DNA from: Halobacillus campisalis
GTDB lineage: Bacteria; Bacillota; Bacilli; Bacillales; Halobacillaceae
Assembly (NCBI RefSeq): GCF_030345335.1
Contig: NZ_JAPVRC010000001.1
Location: forward strand, 62,001-126,000
Reading direction: 5' to 3'
Length of the DNA: 64,000 nucleotides
Below are positions 55,842 to 64,000 of the stretch, one piece after another. Position 1 is the first letter of the stretch, and each line of letters opens with the position of its first letter. Made by a program: the position numbers and the translations under genes. The notes below the pieces were generated by a model. That model saw only the letters and a program-made list of their open reading frames with translations. It was not told the DNA's origin and did no database searches.

Positions 55842-56765
55842 ATGCTACGTTCAATGTATTCAGGAATTTCAGGTATGAAAGGTTTTCAGACATCGTTAGA
55901 TACAATCGGCAATAACATCGCAAACGTAAACACAAGCGGGTTCAAGAAAGGCCGTGTTTCATTTCAAGATATGATGAGCCAGTCTGTTTCAGGTGCTCAG
56001 GGCTCTATAGAAAATCTGCGCGGAGGGGTCAACCCTGCTCAAGTAGGTCTTGGTTCTCAGATGGGTTCGATCGACAGCATCCACACTCAGGGAAATCGGC
56101 AAACGACGGATCGTCCTCTGGATATTTCTATTGAAGGAGACGGAATGTTCGTTCTAGCAGAAGGGACGGCGGATACTGCAATTGATCCGGAAGCTAAAAC
56201 AATTGATGATCTCGGAGCTGTAGATACAACCTTCACGAGAGCTGGTAACTTTTACCTGGATGGTGATGGTGCCATCGTAAATGCGGATGGTAAATATTTG
56301 GTGGGAGAGTCCTATAATACACCCGAGGGAGGAGATTCTTCTCCTAGCGGACAAGCGGGTCTTATCACAATACCTGAAGATGCTCAAAGCTTTAATGTTC
56401 AGTCGGACGGAACAGTAGGTTACGTAGACGGGAACGGCAATCCGCAAGAAGCCGGGCAAATACTGCTCGCTAATTTCTCTAACCCGGAAGGACTCGAGAA
56501 AGTTGGCGGAAGCACGTATAGAAATACCGATAATGCGGGGTTATTTAGCGATGACGAGGACGGTCTGAATGGTCTTGAGGATTTATCTGCCGCTGGTGAG
56601 AACGGAACAGGCCAAATGGTTTCCGGCTCCTTAGAGATGTCAAACGTTGACCTTGCGGAAGCATTTACAGAAATGATTACAGCTCAGCGAGGGTTTCAGG
56701 CAAATACCCGTATCATCACGACCTCAGATGAAATTTTACAAGAGCTTGTGAATCTAAAACGATAA
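55842..56765 (+). CDS. flgE: Flagellar hook protein FlgE
   Basis: Main subunit of the hook. The 307 aa protein starts MLRSMYSGISGMKGFQTSLD with GNNIANVNTSGFKKGRVSFQ and ends with the paired helix VDLAEAFTEMITAQRGFQAN and LQELVNLKR. It is about 40 residues longer than B. subtilis FlgE (264); the extra part is an acidic, Asp/Gly-rich central segment (about 105-170). AAAGGAAGGA precedes ATG 55842. About 80 bases of spacer separate it from the gene before. Confidence 0.95.
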   Translation: MLRSMYSGISGMKGFQTSLDTIGNNIANVNTSGFKKGRVSFQDMMSQSVSGAQGSIENLRGGVNPAQVGLGSQMGSIDSIHTQGNRQTTDRPLDISIEGDGMFVLAEGTADTAIDPEAKTIDDLGAVDTTFTRAGNFYLDGDGAIVNADGKYLVGESYNTPEGGDSSPSGQAGLITIPEDAQSFNVQSDGTVGYVDGNGNPQEAGQILLANFSNPEGLEKVGGSTYRNTDNAGLFSDDEDGLNGLEDLSAAGENGTGQMVSGSLEMSNVDLAEAFTEMITAQRGFQANTRIITTSDEILQELVNLKR

Positions 56766-56766
56766 T

Positions 56767-56804
56767 AAAGGAGGGAGGGGGTTTTTTCAGCCCCCAACAC
56801 CTAC
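56767..56804 (+). promoter_or_regulatory. Ribosome-binding site of swrD separated from the start by a hairpin
   Basis: AGGAGGG (56769-56775) lies 29 bases ahead of ATG 56805, too far for normal use. GGGGG (56777-56781) and CCCCC (56791-56795) can form a stem; folding it out leaves about ten bases between site and start. No other start codon or ribosome-binding site is available in frame. Confidence 0.5.
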
Positions 56805-57026
56805 ATGATTTCATTAACGAGGCTGAATGGAGAGACTTTTTGGTTTAACCCTATTTACATAGAAAAGATTCAGTGCAATCCTGATACGACCATTACGACA
56901 ATACAAGGCAAAAGCTTCGTTGTGAAAGACGACCATGAAAAGGTCATGAAAGAAATGAAGCGTTTTTACAGAGAGGTCGGATTGGTCAGAATCGTAAACA
57001 AGGCAGGTGGAGAAAATGAAAAGTAA
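56805..57026 (+). CDS. swrD: SwrD / FlbD family flagellar protein
   Basis: A 73 aa protein that in B. subtilis raises motor power for swarming, probably by favouring stator engagement. The family core is ISLTRLNGETFWFNPIYIEK with ITTIQGKSFVVKD behind. The frame has no alternative start: the only upstream in-frame codons lead to a stop at 56766. It ends by overlapping the fliL start by 11 bases, so the pair is coupled. Confidence 0.93.
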   Translation: MISLTRLNGETFWFNPIYIEKIQCNPDTTITTIQGKSFVVKDDHEKVMKEMKRFYREVGLVRIVNKAGGENEK

Positions 57027-57435
57027 TGTATTTCGAACCATGCTTATTGTACTGGGAACGATCAGTGTTCTTGGTGTTGTAGCTCTCGTTCTTGTCATGA
57101 ATATAAACGAATCCGAGGCTGATGGGGAGCGGTCGATTGATGAAATGGTAGAGGCTTCTCTTGTGACGGACGAGATTACAACAGACCTTGAGAGTGGTGA
57201 TTTTGTCCGCATCAGTTTTCAAGTAGTGACTGACAGTAAAGAAGCACTGGAGGAACTGGAGAAAAGAGATTTCCAAATGCAGAATATTTTGTTGAAGGAA
57301 CTTGCTGTAATGAACACAGAAGACTTTAAATCTGGGCTTGCAGACCTTGAAGAAAAGCTGAAGGTGAAGCTGAATGAGCTTATGACAGAAGGGCAAGTCA
57401 CAGATGTGTACACGATCGATAAAGTACTTCAATAA
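57016..57435 (+). CDS. fliL: Flagellar basal body-associated protein FliL
   Basis: Single-pass membrane protein that supports the stators. The 139 aa protein starts at ATG 57016 behind GGCAGGTGG; GTG 57007 falls within that site. One membrane helix (about 7-30, FRTMLIVLGTISVLGVVALV) is followed by an extracellular stomatin-like FliL domain with VRISFQVVTDSKEALEELEK and LEEKLKVKLNELMTEGQVT. Confidence 0.95.
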   Translation: MKSNVFRTMLIVLGTISVLGVVALVLVMNINESEADGERSIDEMVEASLVTDEITTDLESGDFVRISFQVVTDSKEALEELEKRDFQMQNILLKELAVMNTEDFKSGLADLEEKLKVKLNELMTEGQVTDVYTIDKVLQ

Positions 57436-57468
57436 TAAGAGTGGTCTTGATGAGGTGGAGGTGAGACT

Positions 57469-58470
57469 TTGGCAGAAGAGGTATTATCACAATCAGAAAT
57501 CGACTCCTTGCTATCCGCACTGTCCACGGGAGAAATGGATGCAGAGGAGTTAAAAATAGAAGAAAAAGAGAAAAAAGTGAAAGTGTATGACTTTAAGAGG
57601 GCTTTAAGATTCTCTAAAGATCAAATACGCAGCTTATCTAGAATTCATGAAAACTTCGCCAGGTTATTGACAACTTATTTTTCAGCCCAGTTAAGAACTT
57701 ATGTGAACATAACTGTCGCATCTGTCGATCAATTACCATATGAAGAATTCATTCGGTCCATACCGACAATGACTATTTTAAATATATTCAAAGTACCTCC
57801 TCTAGAGGGACGTATTCTCATGGAGACTAATCCACAGATTGCTTACGCGATGATGGATCGTGTATTAGGAGGAAGAGGAAGCGGCGTCAACAAGGTGCAG
57901 AATCTGACAGAAATTGAAACTACGATAATGACACAGATTTTTGAGAACTCACTAGGAAATTATCAGGAAGCCTGGGGTTCAATAGTTGAAATTGAGCCAA
58001 TTTTAGAAGAAATGGAAGTGAACCCTCAGTTTCTGCAAATGGTTTCCCCGAATGAAACTGTCGTTGTCGTATCATTAAATACGTCGATAGGGGAAGCCAG
58101 TGGAATGATCAACATTTGTATCCCTCATGTGGTGCTGGAGCCTATCATCCCTAAACTGTCTGTTCATTATTGGATGCAGAACCAGCAGCAGAAGGAAAGT
58201 GACCCTGAGGAATACAAAGCTTTGTCAAATACGTTGAAACTGGCGGAAGTTGATGTCAGTGCGATTCTAGGTGAAGCTGATATGTCGATCGAAGAGTTTC
58301 TGAGGCTTAATGAAGGTGACGTTATAAGACTGGATCAATTGATCGATGAGCCGATGAGCCTTCGGGTTGATGAAGAAGAAAAGTTCCAGATTCAGCCAGG
58401 AAAAATCAAAAATAAGCTGGCTGTTCAAGTATTAAGTGAGTATCAAGGGGGTTCAGACTATGATGAGTGA
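57469..58470 (+). CDS. fliM: Flagellar motor switch protein FliM
   Basis: Switch protein that binds phosphorylated CheY. The 333 aa protein begins at TTG 57469 behind GGAGGTGA. The N-terminal CheY-binding segment is EVLSQSEIDSLLSAL, then the CheC-like middle domain with PTMTILNIFKVPPLEGRILM and the C-terminal SpoA/FliN-like domain with LNEGDVIRLDQLIDEPMSLR. It overlaps fliY by 11 bases. Confidence 0.97.
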   Translation: MAEEVLSQSEIDSLLSALSTGEMDAEELKIEEKEKKVKVYDFKRALRFSKDQIRSLSRIHENFARLLTTYFSAQLRTYVNITVASVDQLPYEEFIRSIPTMTILNIFKVPPLEGRILMETNPQIAYAMMDRVLGGRGSGVNKVQNLTEIETTIMTQIFENSLGNYQEAWGSIVEIEPILEEMEVNPQFLQMVSPNETVVVVSLNTSIGEASGMINICIPHVVLEPIIPKLSVHYWMQNQQQKESDPEEYKALSNTLKLAEVDVSAILGEADMSIEEFLRLNEGDVIRLDQLIDEPMSLRVDEEEKFQIQPGKIKNKLAVQVLSEYQGGSDYDE

Positions 58471-59614
58471 CGACATGCTTTCGCAAGATGAAATAGATGC
58501 ACTGCTTAACGGCGGTGGAGAAGATGAAAAAAAAGAAAAGAGTGCAGAATCCTCTGATGTAGAAAAATATATCTCTACACTAGAAGAAGATGCTTTAGGC
58601 GAAATCGGGAATATTTCGTTTGGAAGTTCAGCAACTGCCCTGTCCTCTTTACTGAATCAAAAGGTTGAAATTACGACTCCGGCCATATCAACTATCAAAC
58701 GCTCCCAGTTAACCGATGAATTTCCTAAGCCGCATGTGGCCGTAAATGTAAATTACACGGACGGTTTTTCAGGGGAAAACCTGTTAGTTATAAAAAGTGC
58801 GGATGCTGCTATTATCGCAGATCTCATGCTGGGCGGGGATGGTCAATCGCCCACAGAGGAATTGAATGATATCCACTTAAGTGCTGTACAGGAAGCGATG
58901 AACCAAATGATGGGTTCAGCTGCCACAAGCTTATCCACAGTATTTAACAAAAAAATCGATATCACACCTCCGACGATTAATGTACTGAATCTAGTAGAAA
59001 ACAAGGGTACTGAACAAATCCCTGAAGATGAAGTGTTAATAAAGGTTTCATTTAAGTTGAGAGTAGGCTCATTGATAGACTCGAATATTATGCAGCTGCT
59101 ACCGATACCTTTTGCCAGATGTCTAGTGGATGAACTGCTAAATCCTCCAGAAGATGATCCAATGCTGTCCCGAGAAGAGAAAGCTTCTGAGCCGGAGATT
59201 GAGGAACCGATGAAATCAAATGAACAGGAAAAAGACAAGTTTGAAAAAAAGCCAGAGCTGTTAGGCGGTGCCGGCGGCCAAGGATTGAACAATTCAAACG
59301 TTCAGAATGCTCAATTTTCTGATTTCGAACATGTGCAATTGAATACAAATGAACAGCATAATTTGGACATGCTCATGGATATACCATTAAAAGTCACGGT
59401 TGAATTAGGTCGCACGAAACGGACAATTAAAGAAATTTTAGAATTGACATCAGGCTCTGTAGTTGAATTGGACAAATTAGCTGGTGAACCTGTAGATATC
59501 CATGTCAATGAGAAGCTGATGGCTAAAGGGGAAGTTGTCGTAATTGATGAGAACTTCGGAGTTCGTGTGACGGATATATTAAGTCAGAAAGATAGATTGA
59601 AAAAACTGAGATAG
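58460..59614 (+). CDS. fliY: Flagellar switch phosphatase FliY
   Basis: FliN-like rotor protein that also dephosphorylates CheY-P. The start is ATG 58460 behind AAGGGGG (384 aa). An N-terminal CheY-binding segment (MLSQDEIDALLNGGG) like that of FliM is followed by a CheC-type domain with both active motifs: E48/N51 in LGEIGNISFGSSA and E145/N148 in VQEAMNQMMGSAA. An acidic linker leads to the C-terminal FliN domain with IPLKVTVELGRTKRTIKEIL. Confidence 0.96.
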   Translation: MMSDDMLSQDEIDALLNGGGEDEKKEKSAESSDVEKYISTLEEDALGEIGNISFGSSATALSSLLNQKVEITTPAISTIKRSQLTDEFPKPHVAVNVNYTDGFSGENLLVIKSADAAIIADLMLGGDGQSPTEELNDIHLSAVQEAMNQMMGSAATSLSTVFNKKIDITPPTINVLNLVENKGTEQIPEDEVLIKVSFKLRVGSLIDSNIMQLLPIPFARCLVDELLNPPEDDPMLSREEKASEPEIEEPMKSNEQEKDKFEKKPELLGGAGGQGLNNSNVQNAQFSDFEHVQLNTNEQHNLDMLMDIPLKVTVELGRTKRTIKEILELTSGSVVELDKLAGEPVDIHVNEKLMAKGEVVVIDENFGVRVTDILSQKDRLKKLR

Positions 59615-59634
59615 AGCTTAAGGAGGAGATTGGA

Positions 59635-59997
59635 ATGGGAGAAAAAATTTTGATTGTTGATGATGCAGCATTCATGAGAATGATGGTTAAGGATATTTTG
59701 ACAAAAAACGGATATGAAATTGCAGGGGAAGCGGAAGATGGTCAGAAAGCTGTGGAAATGTATAAGGAACAAAATCCTGATTTAGTCACAATGGATATAA
59801 CTATGCCTGAAATGGATGGAATTACAGCATTGAAAGAAATCAAAGCGGTCAACCCTAATGCGAAGGTCATCATGTGCTCGGCAATGGGACAGCAAGCAAT
59901 GGTTGTAGATGCGATTCAAGCAGGAGCTAAAGATTTTATCGTCAAACCGTTTCAAGCAGAGCGAGTCATCGAAGCGATACAAAAAGCACTAAACTAA
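59635..59997 (+). CDS. cheY: Chemotaxis response regulator CheY
   Basis: Phosphorylated by CheA, it binds FliM/FliY to bias rotation. The 120 aa receiver domain has D9/D10, the phosphorylation site D54 in TMDITMPEMDG, S82 in MCSAMG and K104 in IVKPF, all key residues in place. AAGGAGGAG precedes ATG 59635. It lies between fliY and fliO as in B. subtilis. Confidence 0.97.
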   Translation: MGEKILIVDDAAFMRMMVKDILTKNGYEIAGEAEDGQKAVEMYKEQNPDLVTMDITMPEMDGITALKEIKAVNPNAKVIMCSAMGQQAMVVDAIQAGAKDFIVKPFQAERVIEAIQKALN

Positions 59998-60012
59998 AGA
60001 GTAGGGATTTAA

Positions 60013-60666
60013 ATGATACGAAGAATGATTCAAAGTACAGCACTGTTATTTATGGCCGGGGCAATCATTTTATCTTTTGGGTCTATTGTGTCAGCGAGTC
60101 CGTCAGTTACTGATTGTGCTGAGAACCCTGAGATGCAGGGATGTGGTTCTGATGAGAGTGGAGTGAATTCTCCTGAGCAAGAGATACCTTCAGCTGACTC
60201 AGAAGAGAACCCCTCTATGATTTGGAATATCATTAAATTAATTTTTGCTTTACTTTTAGTATTAGCACTTATTTATGGTTTACTAAAGTTTTTCAACAAA
60301 CGAAGTAAAATGTTCCAAAAAAATCGAACGATGGAAACATTGGGAGGAGTTACCCTTGCTCCTAACAGATCGCTGCAAGCCGTACGTATCGGAAACGAGG
60401 TTTACGTAGTCGGTGTTGGTGATTCTATCAATCTGATTACAGAGATCACAGATCAAGCGACGAAGGATAACCTCGTAAAGCAGGAGGAGCAGCAGGATAT
60501 CATTCAAAAAGGGTTCGGAGAATTTTTAAAAAATAGAGCGAAATCTAACCAAAACCAAAGCGAGAAATCATCTACCGTTCAGTTCCAGCAATTATTTGAA
60601 AAGCAGCTGAATGAAATGAAAGAGAATAGGCGGAAATCGATGAATAGGAAGGATGATCAATCATGA
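60013..60666 (+). CDS. fliZ: Flagellar biosynthesis protein FliO (FliZ)
   Basis: Membrane protein that helps assemble the FliP core of the export gate; called FliZ in Bacillus. The 217 aa protein has a signal-peptide-like N-terminus ending near VSA, a short extracellular part with two cysteines (CAENPEMQGC), one membrane helix (about 72-92) and the FliO domain with LGGVTLAPNRSLQAVRIGNE. The C-terminus is charged. It overlaps fliP by four bases (ATGA). Confidence 0.93.
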   Translation: MIRRMIQSTALLFMAGAIILSFGSIVSASPSVTDCAENPEMQGCGSDESGVNSPEQEIPSADSEENPSMIWNIIKLIFALLLVLALIYGLLKFFNKRSKMFQKNRTMETLGGVTLAPNRSLQAVRIGNEVYVVGVGDSINLITEITDQATKDNLVKQEEQQDIIQKGFGEFLKNRAKSNQNQSEKSSTVQFQQLFEKQLNEMKENRRKSMNRKDDQS

Positions 60667-61328
60667 GTGAATTTGTTGATATCTTTTCCGGTTCAGATCC
60701 TGAAGACGTAGCAACGTCTGTCCGCCTTTTGCTTTTATTAACTGTTTTATCGCTTGCTCCTGGTATTTTGATTCTTATGACGAGCTTTACGAGAATACTT
60801 ATCGTTCTTTCGTTCGTAAGGACATCACTGGCTACTCAGCAAATGCCGCCTAATCAGGTGCTCATAGGTATCGCTTTATTTATGACCTTTTTCATCATGG
60901 CTCCTACATTTCAGGAGGTCAACGATCAAGCGTTGACTCCTTTATTTAATGAGGAAATCACGTTAGATGAGGCTTATGAAGAAGCGAGTGTTCCAATGAA
61001 AGATTTCATGGCTAAGCATACAAGGCAGAAAGATTTAGCTTTGTTCATGGGGTATTCCGAAATGGATCAGCCTGAAACTATTCAGGATGTACCGATGACA
61101 ACCCTTGTACCAGCCTTTGCGATCAGCGAATTGAAAACAGCCTTTCAAATGGGATTCATGATTTTTGTTCCTTTTCTCGTGATTGATATGGCAGTTGCAA
61201 GTGTATTGATGTCGATGGGGATGATGATGCTCCCTCCGGTGATGATTTCATTACCATTTAAAATATTACTGTTTGTTTTAGTTGATGGGTGGTATTTAAT
61301 TTCAAAATCATTATTGGAAGGCTTCTAA
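60663..61328 (+). CDS. fliP: Flagellar export gate protein FliP
   Basis: Main pore subunit of the FliPQR export channel. The 221 aa protein shows LTVLSLAPGILILMTSFTRI, RTSLATQQMPPNQVLIGIAL and the C-terminal PFLVIDMAVASVLMSMGMMM with PVMISLPFKILLFVLVDGW. An acidic periplasmic loop lies between the second and third membrane segments. ATG 60663 overlaps fliZ. Confidence 0.97.
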   Translation: MSEFVDIFSGSDPEDVATSVRLLLLLTVLSLAPGILILMTSFTRILIVLSFVRTSLATQQMPPNQVLIGIALFMTFFIMAPTFQEVNDQALTPLFNEEITLDEAYEEASVPMKDFMAKHTRQKDLALFMGYSEMDQPETIQDVPMTTLVPAFAISELKTAFQMGFMIFVPFLVIDMAVASVLMSMGMMMLPPVMISLPFKILLFVLVDGWYLISKSLLEGF

Positions 61329-61350
61329 ATGGGTGAAGGAGGTTACATAA

Positions 61351-61620
61351 ATGACAACTGAATTAGTCCTGGAATTCGCCAAAGAAGGTATTTATACTGT
61401 TCTGCTCATTTCAGGTCCCTTGCTAATATTAGCTTTAGCTGTCGGTTTATTGGTCAGTATTTTTCAGGCTACCACTCAGATTCAAGAGCAAACGTTAGCA
61501 TTCATACCAAAAATCGTGGCCGTTCTAATAGGAATGATTTTTTTCGGCCCTTGGATGTTGACAATTATGGTGCAGTTTACAGCCAATGTTTTTGAAAACT
61601 TGAATATGCTGGTCGGATAG
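61351..61620 (+). CDS. fliQ: Flagellar export gate protein FliQ
   Basis: Small export-gate subunit with two membrane helices forming a hairpin. The 89 aa protein has the family motif LVSIFQATTQIQEQTLAFIP. GAAGGAGG precedes ATG 61351. fliR follows two bases later. Confidence 0.97.
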   Translation: MTTELVLEFAKEGIYTVLLISGPLLILALAVGLLVSIFQATTQIQEQTLAFIPKIVAVLIGMIFFGPWMLTIMVQFTANVFENLNMLVG

Positions 61621-61622
61621 AG

Positions 61623-62408
61623 ATGCTCGATTACATTAGTGCAATAAATCTTCCAGCATTTTTACTTATATTCGTAAGGGTCACTTCATTTTTCGTTACA
61701 CTGCCGATATTTTCATATCGTAATCTGCCTACCCAGCACAAGGTTGGATTCAGCTTTTTCTTAGCGGCGTTAATGTACTTTACAGTTGATATTCCAGACT
61801 TGGCAGTGGACGAGAATTACTTTTTACTCATATTCAAAGAAGCGGCTGTAGGAATTTCCGTTGGTTTATTAGCTTATATCATTTTAGCAGCGATTCAGAT
61901 TGCCGGAGGGCTGATAGATTTCCAGATGGGTTTTGCCATAGCGAACGTGATTGATCCTCAAACCGGAGCACAGAGCCCTTTGATCGGTCAATATATGTAC
62001 ATTATCACTCTGCTTTTCATACTAGCTGTTAACGGCCATCACCTCATGCTGGACGGTATCTTCTACAGTTATGAATTGATCCCTTTGGACAGGCTCATCC
62101 CACTGCAAGAAGAGTCGTGGATTCTCTACATCGTGGATTCATTCAACCAAATGTTTGTCATCGCTTTTTTAATGGCTGTTCCTATAGTCGGATGTCTGTT
62201 TCTGGTCGATGTGGCTTTGGGGATTATCGCTCGGACGGTCCCGCAGCTTAACGTATTTGTAGTAGGGCTGCCTTTAAAAATTTTTGTAGCATTGTTTGTA
62301 TTAGTGATTGCCATGACGTTTTATATCATGCTTATCCAAAATCTATTTGAATTGATGTTAGAAACGATGCAGGGGCTGATGCAGCTGTTTGGAGGAGACG
62401 AATCGTGA
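61623..62408 (+). CDS. fliR: Flagellar export gate protein FliR
   Basis: One-copy subunit that closes the FliPQR helical pore. The 261 aa protein has six or so hydrophobic segments and the conserved IDFQMGFAIANVIDPQTGAQ and IARTVPQLNVFVVGLPLKI. ATG 61623 has only a weak site (GGATAGAG at the end of fliQ), so translation probably depends on fliQ. Its stop overlaps the GTG start of flhB. Confidence 0.96.
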   Translation: MLDYISAINLPAFLLIFVRVTSFFVTLPIFSYRNLPTQHKVGFSFFLAALMYFTVDIPDLAVDENYFLLIFKEAAVGISVGLLAYIILAAIQIAGGLIDFQMGFAIANVIDPQTGAQSPLIGQYMYIITLLFILAVNGHHLMLDGIFYSYELIPLDRLIPLQEESWILYIVDSFNQMFVIAFLMAVPIVGCLFLVDVALGIIARTVPQLNVFVVGLPLKIFVALFVLVIAMTFYIMLIQNLFELMLETMQGLMQLFGGDES

Positions 62409-63490
62409 GCTATATGAAACTGGATCTGCAATTTTTTGCGGCCGATGAAAAAACAGAAAAAGCTACCCCTAAAAAACGTGGCGATTCAAGGAAAAAAGGT
62501 CAAGTTCCTAAAAGCCAGGATGTAAACACAGGTTTTTTACTCTTAATGGTCTTTGGCGGGTTGTATTTATTTGGCGGTCAGATGCAGGTGTCGTTAACAG
62601 AGATGTATAGTAAGACCTTTCAGGAGTACATTCACTGGGAACTTACAACAGAAAGTACAGCTGCCGTCTTCCTGGAAATAACCGTAGAAATGGCAAAAAT
62701 TCTTGCTCCCATCATGGGGATAGCGATCGTTGCCGGTATTGCTTCTAACCTGGTTCAAATCGGGATTTTATTCACTGGAGAGCCTATGAAGTTCGACTTA
62801 AAAAAAATGGATCCGATCAAAGGGGCCAAAAGAATCTTTTCGGCAAGAGCGATAGTTGAGCTTATTAAATCATTATTGAAGATCTCAATTGTAGGTTTGA
62901 TCACATTCGCTATCATTTGGGTCAATAAAGACCAGATGATGCTTATGTCTCAGAAATCTGTCGAAGATGCTCTCGTATTTTTTGGAAATATAACGATTAT
63001 CATGGGTCTGGCATCGGGTTTAGCTCTCTTGCTGTTATCAACATTGGATTATGTCTATCAACGATATGATCATGAGAAAAATATCAGGATGTCAAAAAAA
63101 GATTTGAAAGATGAGCATAAAAACATCGAGGGCGACCCGTTAATTAAATCAAAAATCAAAGAGAAGCAGCGTCAAATGTCCGCAGCCAGAATGATGAGTG
63201 AAGTTCCTGACGCAGATGTAGTCATTACTAACCCCACTCACTTTGCCATTGCGGTCAAATACGATGAGAAGGTGTCGGACGCGCCTATCGTCGTAGCAAA
63301 AGGGGTGGATTTTGTGGCTCAAAAGATCAAAGAGGTGGCGAAAGCTAACGAAGTGATGATGGTTGAAAACCGCCCATTGGCACGAGCTCTGTATCAGAGT
63401 TCAGAATTAGATCGACCGATAGATGAACAATTTTTTAAAGCGGTAGCTGAAATATTAGCTTACGTGTATCGACTGGAGAAAAAAGTGTAG
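62405..63490 (+). CDS. flhB: Flagellar export switch protein FlhB
   Basis: Membrane protein that changes export from rod/hook to filament subunits after self-cleavage. The 361 aa protein begins at GTG 62405 behind GGAGGA. LDLQFFAADEKTEKATPKKR opens the protein; four membrane helices follow, then the cytoplasmic domain with the cleavage motif NPTH in VVITNPTHFAIAVKYD (about residue 274-277). It overlaps fliR by four bases. Confidence 0.97.
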   Translation: MSYMKLDLQFFAADEKTEKATPKKRGDSRKKGQVPKSQDVNTGFLLLMVFGGLYLFGGQMQVSLTEMYSKTFQEYIHWELTTESTAAVFLEITVEMAKILAPIMGIAIVAGIASNLVQIGILFTGEPMKFDLKKMDPIKGAKRIFSARAIVELIKSLLKISIVGLITFAIIWVNKDQMMLMSQKSVEDALVFFGNITIIMGLASGLALLLLSTLDYVYQRYDHEKNIRMSKKDLKDEHKNIEGDPLIKSKIKEKQRQMSAARMMSEVPDADVVITNPTHFAIAVKYDEKVSDAPIVVAKGVDFVAQKIKEVAKANEVMMVENRPLARALYQSSELDRPIDEQFFKAVAEILAYVYRLEKKV

Positions 63491-63509
63491 TACTCAAGGA
63501 GTGACCCAA

Positions 63510-64000
63510 ATGTCAGCAAGAGATTTATCCGTATTATTAGGTGTAATTCTAATTATCATTATGCTTGTTATACCACTTCCTGGGTGGCTTCTTAGCTTTT
63601 TAATTTTAATCAACATTACTTTAGCGCTTATCGTCATATTAGTATCTATGAATATGGAAGAAGCGTTACAATTTGCTGTTTTCCCTACATTATTATTGTT
63701 GTTGACATTGTTCCGTCTTGGATTAAATGTGTCGACCACAAGATCGATATTATCTGAAGCTGACGCAGGAGGAGTAGTAGAAACTTTCGGTACTTTTGTA
63801 ATCGGCGGAAATCCTCTAGTCGGTTTTGTTGTATTCATAATTCTTGTCATTATTCAGTTTCTAGTGATTACAAAAGGGGCCGAAAGGGTGTCGGAAGTCG
63901 CCGCTCGTTTTACTCTTGATGCTATGCCCGGGAAACAAATGAGCATAGATGCAGATTTGAACGCTGGTATGATCAATGAGCACCAAGCAAAAGACAGAAG
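63510..64000 (+). CDS. flhA: Flagellar export protein FlhA, 5' part
   Basis: Largest membrane component of the export gate. The frame from ATG 63510, behind AAGGAGTGA, is open to the right edge (163 codons seen). It shows hydrophobic segments, FRLGLNVSTTRSILSEADAG, VVETFGTFVIGGNPLVGFVV and the conserved FHIPEP-family run ITKGAERVSEVAARFTLDAM with PGKQMSIDADLNAGMI. The rest lies outside the window. Confidence 0.96.
   Translation, partial: MSARDLSVLLGVILIIIMLVIPLPGWLLSFLILINITLALIVILVSMNMEEALQFAVFPTLLLLLTLFRLGLNVSTTRSILSEADAGGVVETFGTFVIGGNPLVGFVVFIILVIIQFLVITKGAERVSEVAARFTLDAMPGKQMSIDADLNAGMINEHQAKDR

Overview
The window is a 64 kb stretch of a low-GC, endospore-forming member of the Bacillaceae. 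It shows the long conserved block known from Bacillus subtilis that runs from priA to the fla/che operon, in the same order and almost entirely on the + strand. SpoVM (26 aa), PrkC with PASTA repeats, FapR, CodY and HslVU all fit that assignment. The very acidic N-terminus of FtsY and acidic extracellular part of PrkC hint at a salt-tolerant genus such as Halobacillus or a relative; that genus guess is inference only.

Layout. 1-8926: 3' end of priA, fmt, rsmB, prpC, prkC, rsgA, rpe, thiN, spoVM (restart, translation initiation and rRNA modification, Ser/Thr signalling, ribosome assembly). 8967-16693: rpmB on the - strand, yloU-fakA, an NCS2 permease on the - strand, sdaAB-sdaAA and recG. 16779-21150: a FapR-operator-controlled lipid operon fapR-plsX-fabD-fabG-acpP followed by rnc. 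21203-31225: a DUF1128-type gene on the - strand, smc-ftsY-ylxM-ffh, rpsP-khpA, and ylqD-rimM-trmD-rplS. 31307-35881: a dispersed repeat, lepB, rbgA, rnhB and the FliK-like/FhlB pair ylqG-ylqH. 36013-45803: sucCD, dprA, topA, then xerC-hslV-hslU-codY. 46544-64000: the fla/che operon from flgB to the first third of flhA.

The large fla/che operon is organised in order of assembly: rod and MS-ring (flgB, flgC, fliE, fliF), rotor and export ATPase (fliG, fliH, fliI, fliJ), a MotE-like protein, hook-length control and hook (fliK, flgD, a small flagellar-operon protein, flgE), swrD and fliL, the switch (fliM, fliY, cheY) and the export gate (fliO/fliZ, fliP, fliQ, fliR, flhB, flhA). Overlapping or closely spaced starts suggest translational coupling.

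The most notable features are departures from the standard arrangement. def (expected between priA and fmt), rlmN (between rsmB and prpC) and trmFO (between topA and xerC) are all missing from their usual positions; the trmFO place holds 860 bp of non-coding DNA with a degenerate repeat and a perfect consensus sigma-A promoter. Other points are an HslV N-terminus without the serine reported as nucleophile in B. subtilis, a possible hairpin-bridged ribosome-binding site in front of swrD, an orphan terminator before flgB, and repeat elements. I found no CRISPR array, IS element, prophage, tRNA or rRNA gene, and no clearly new multi-gene system.
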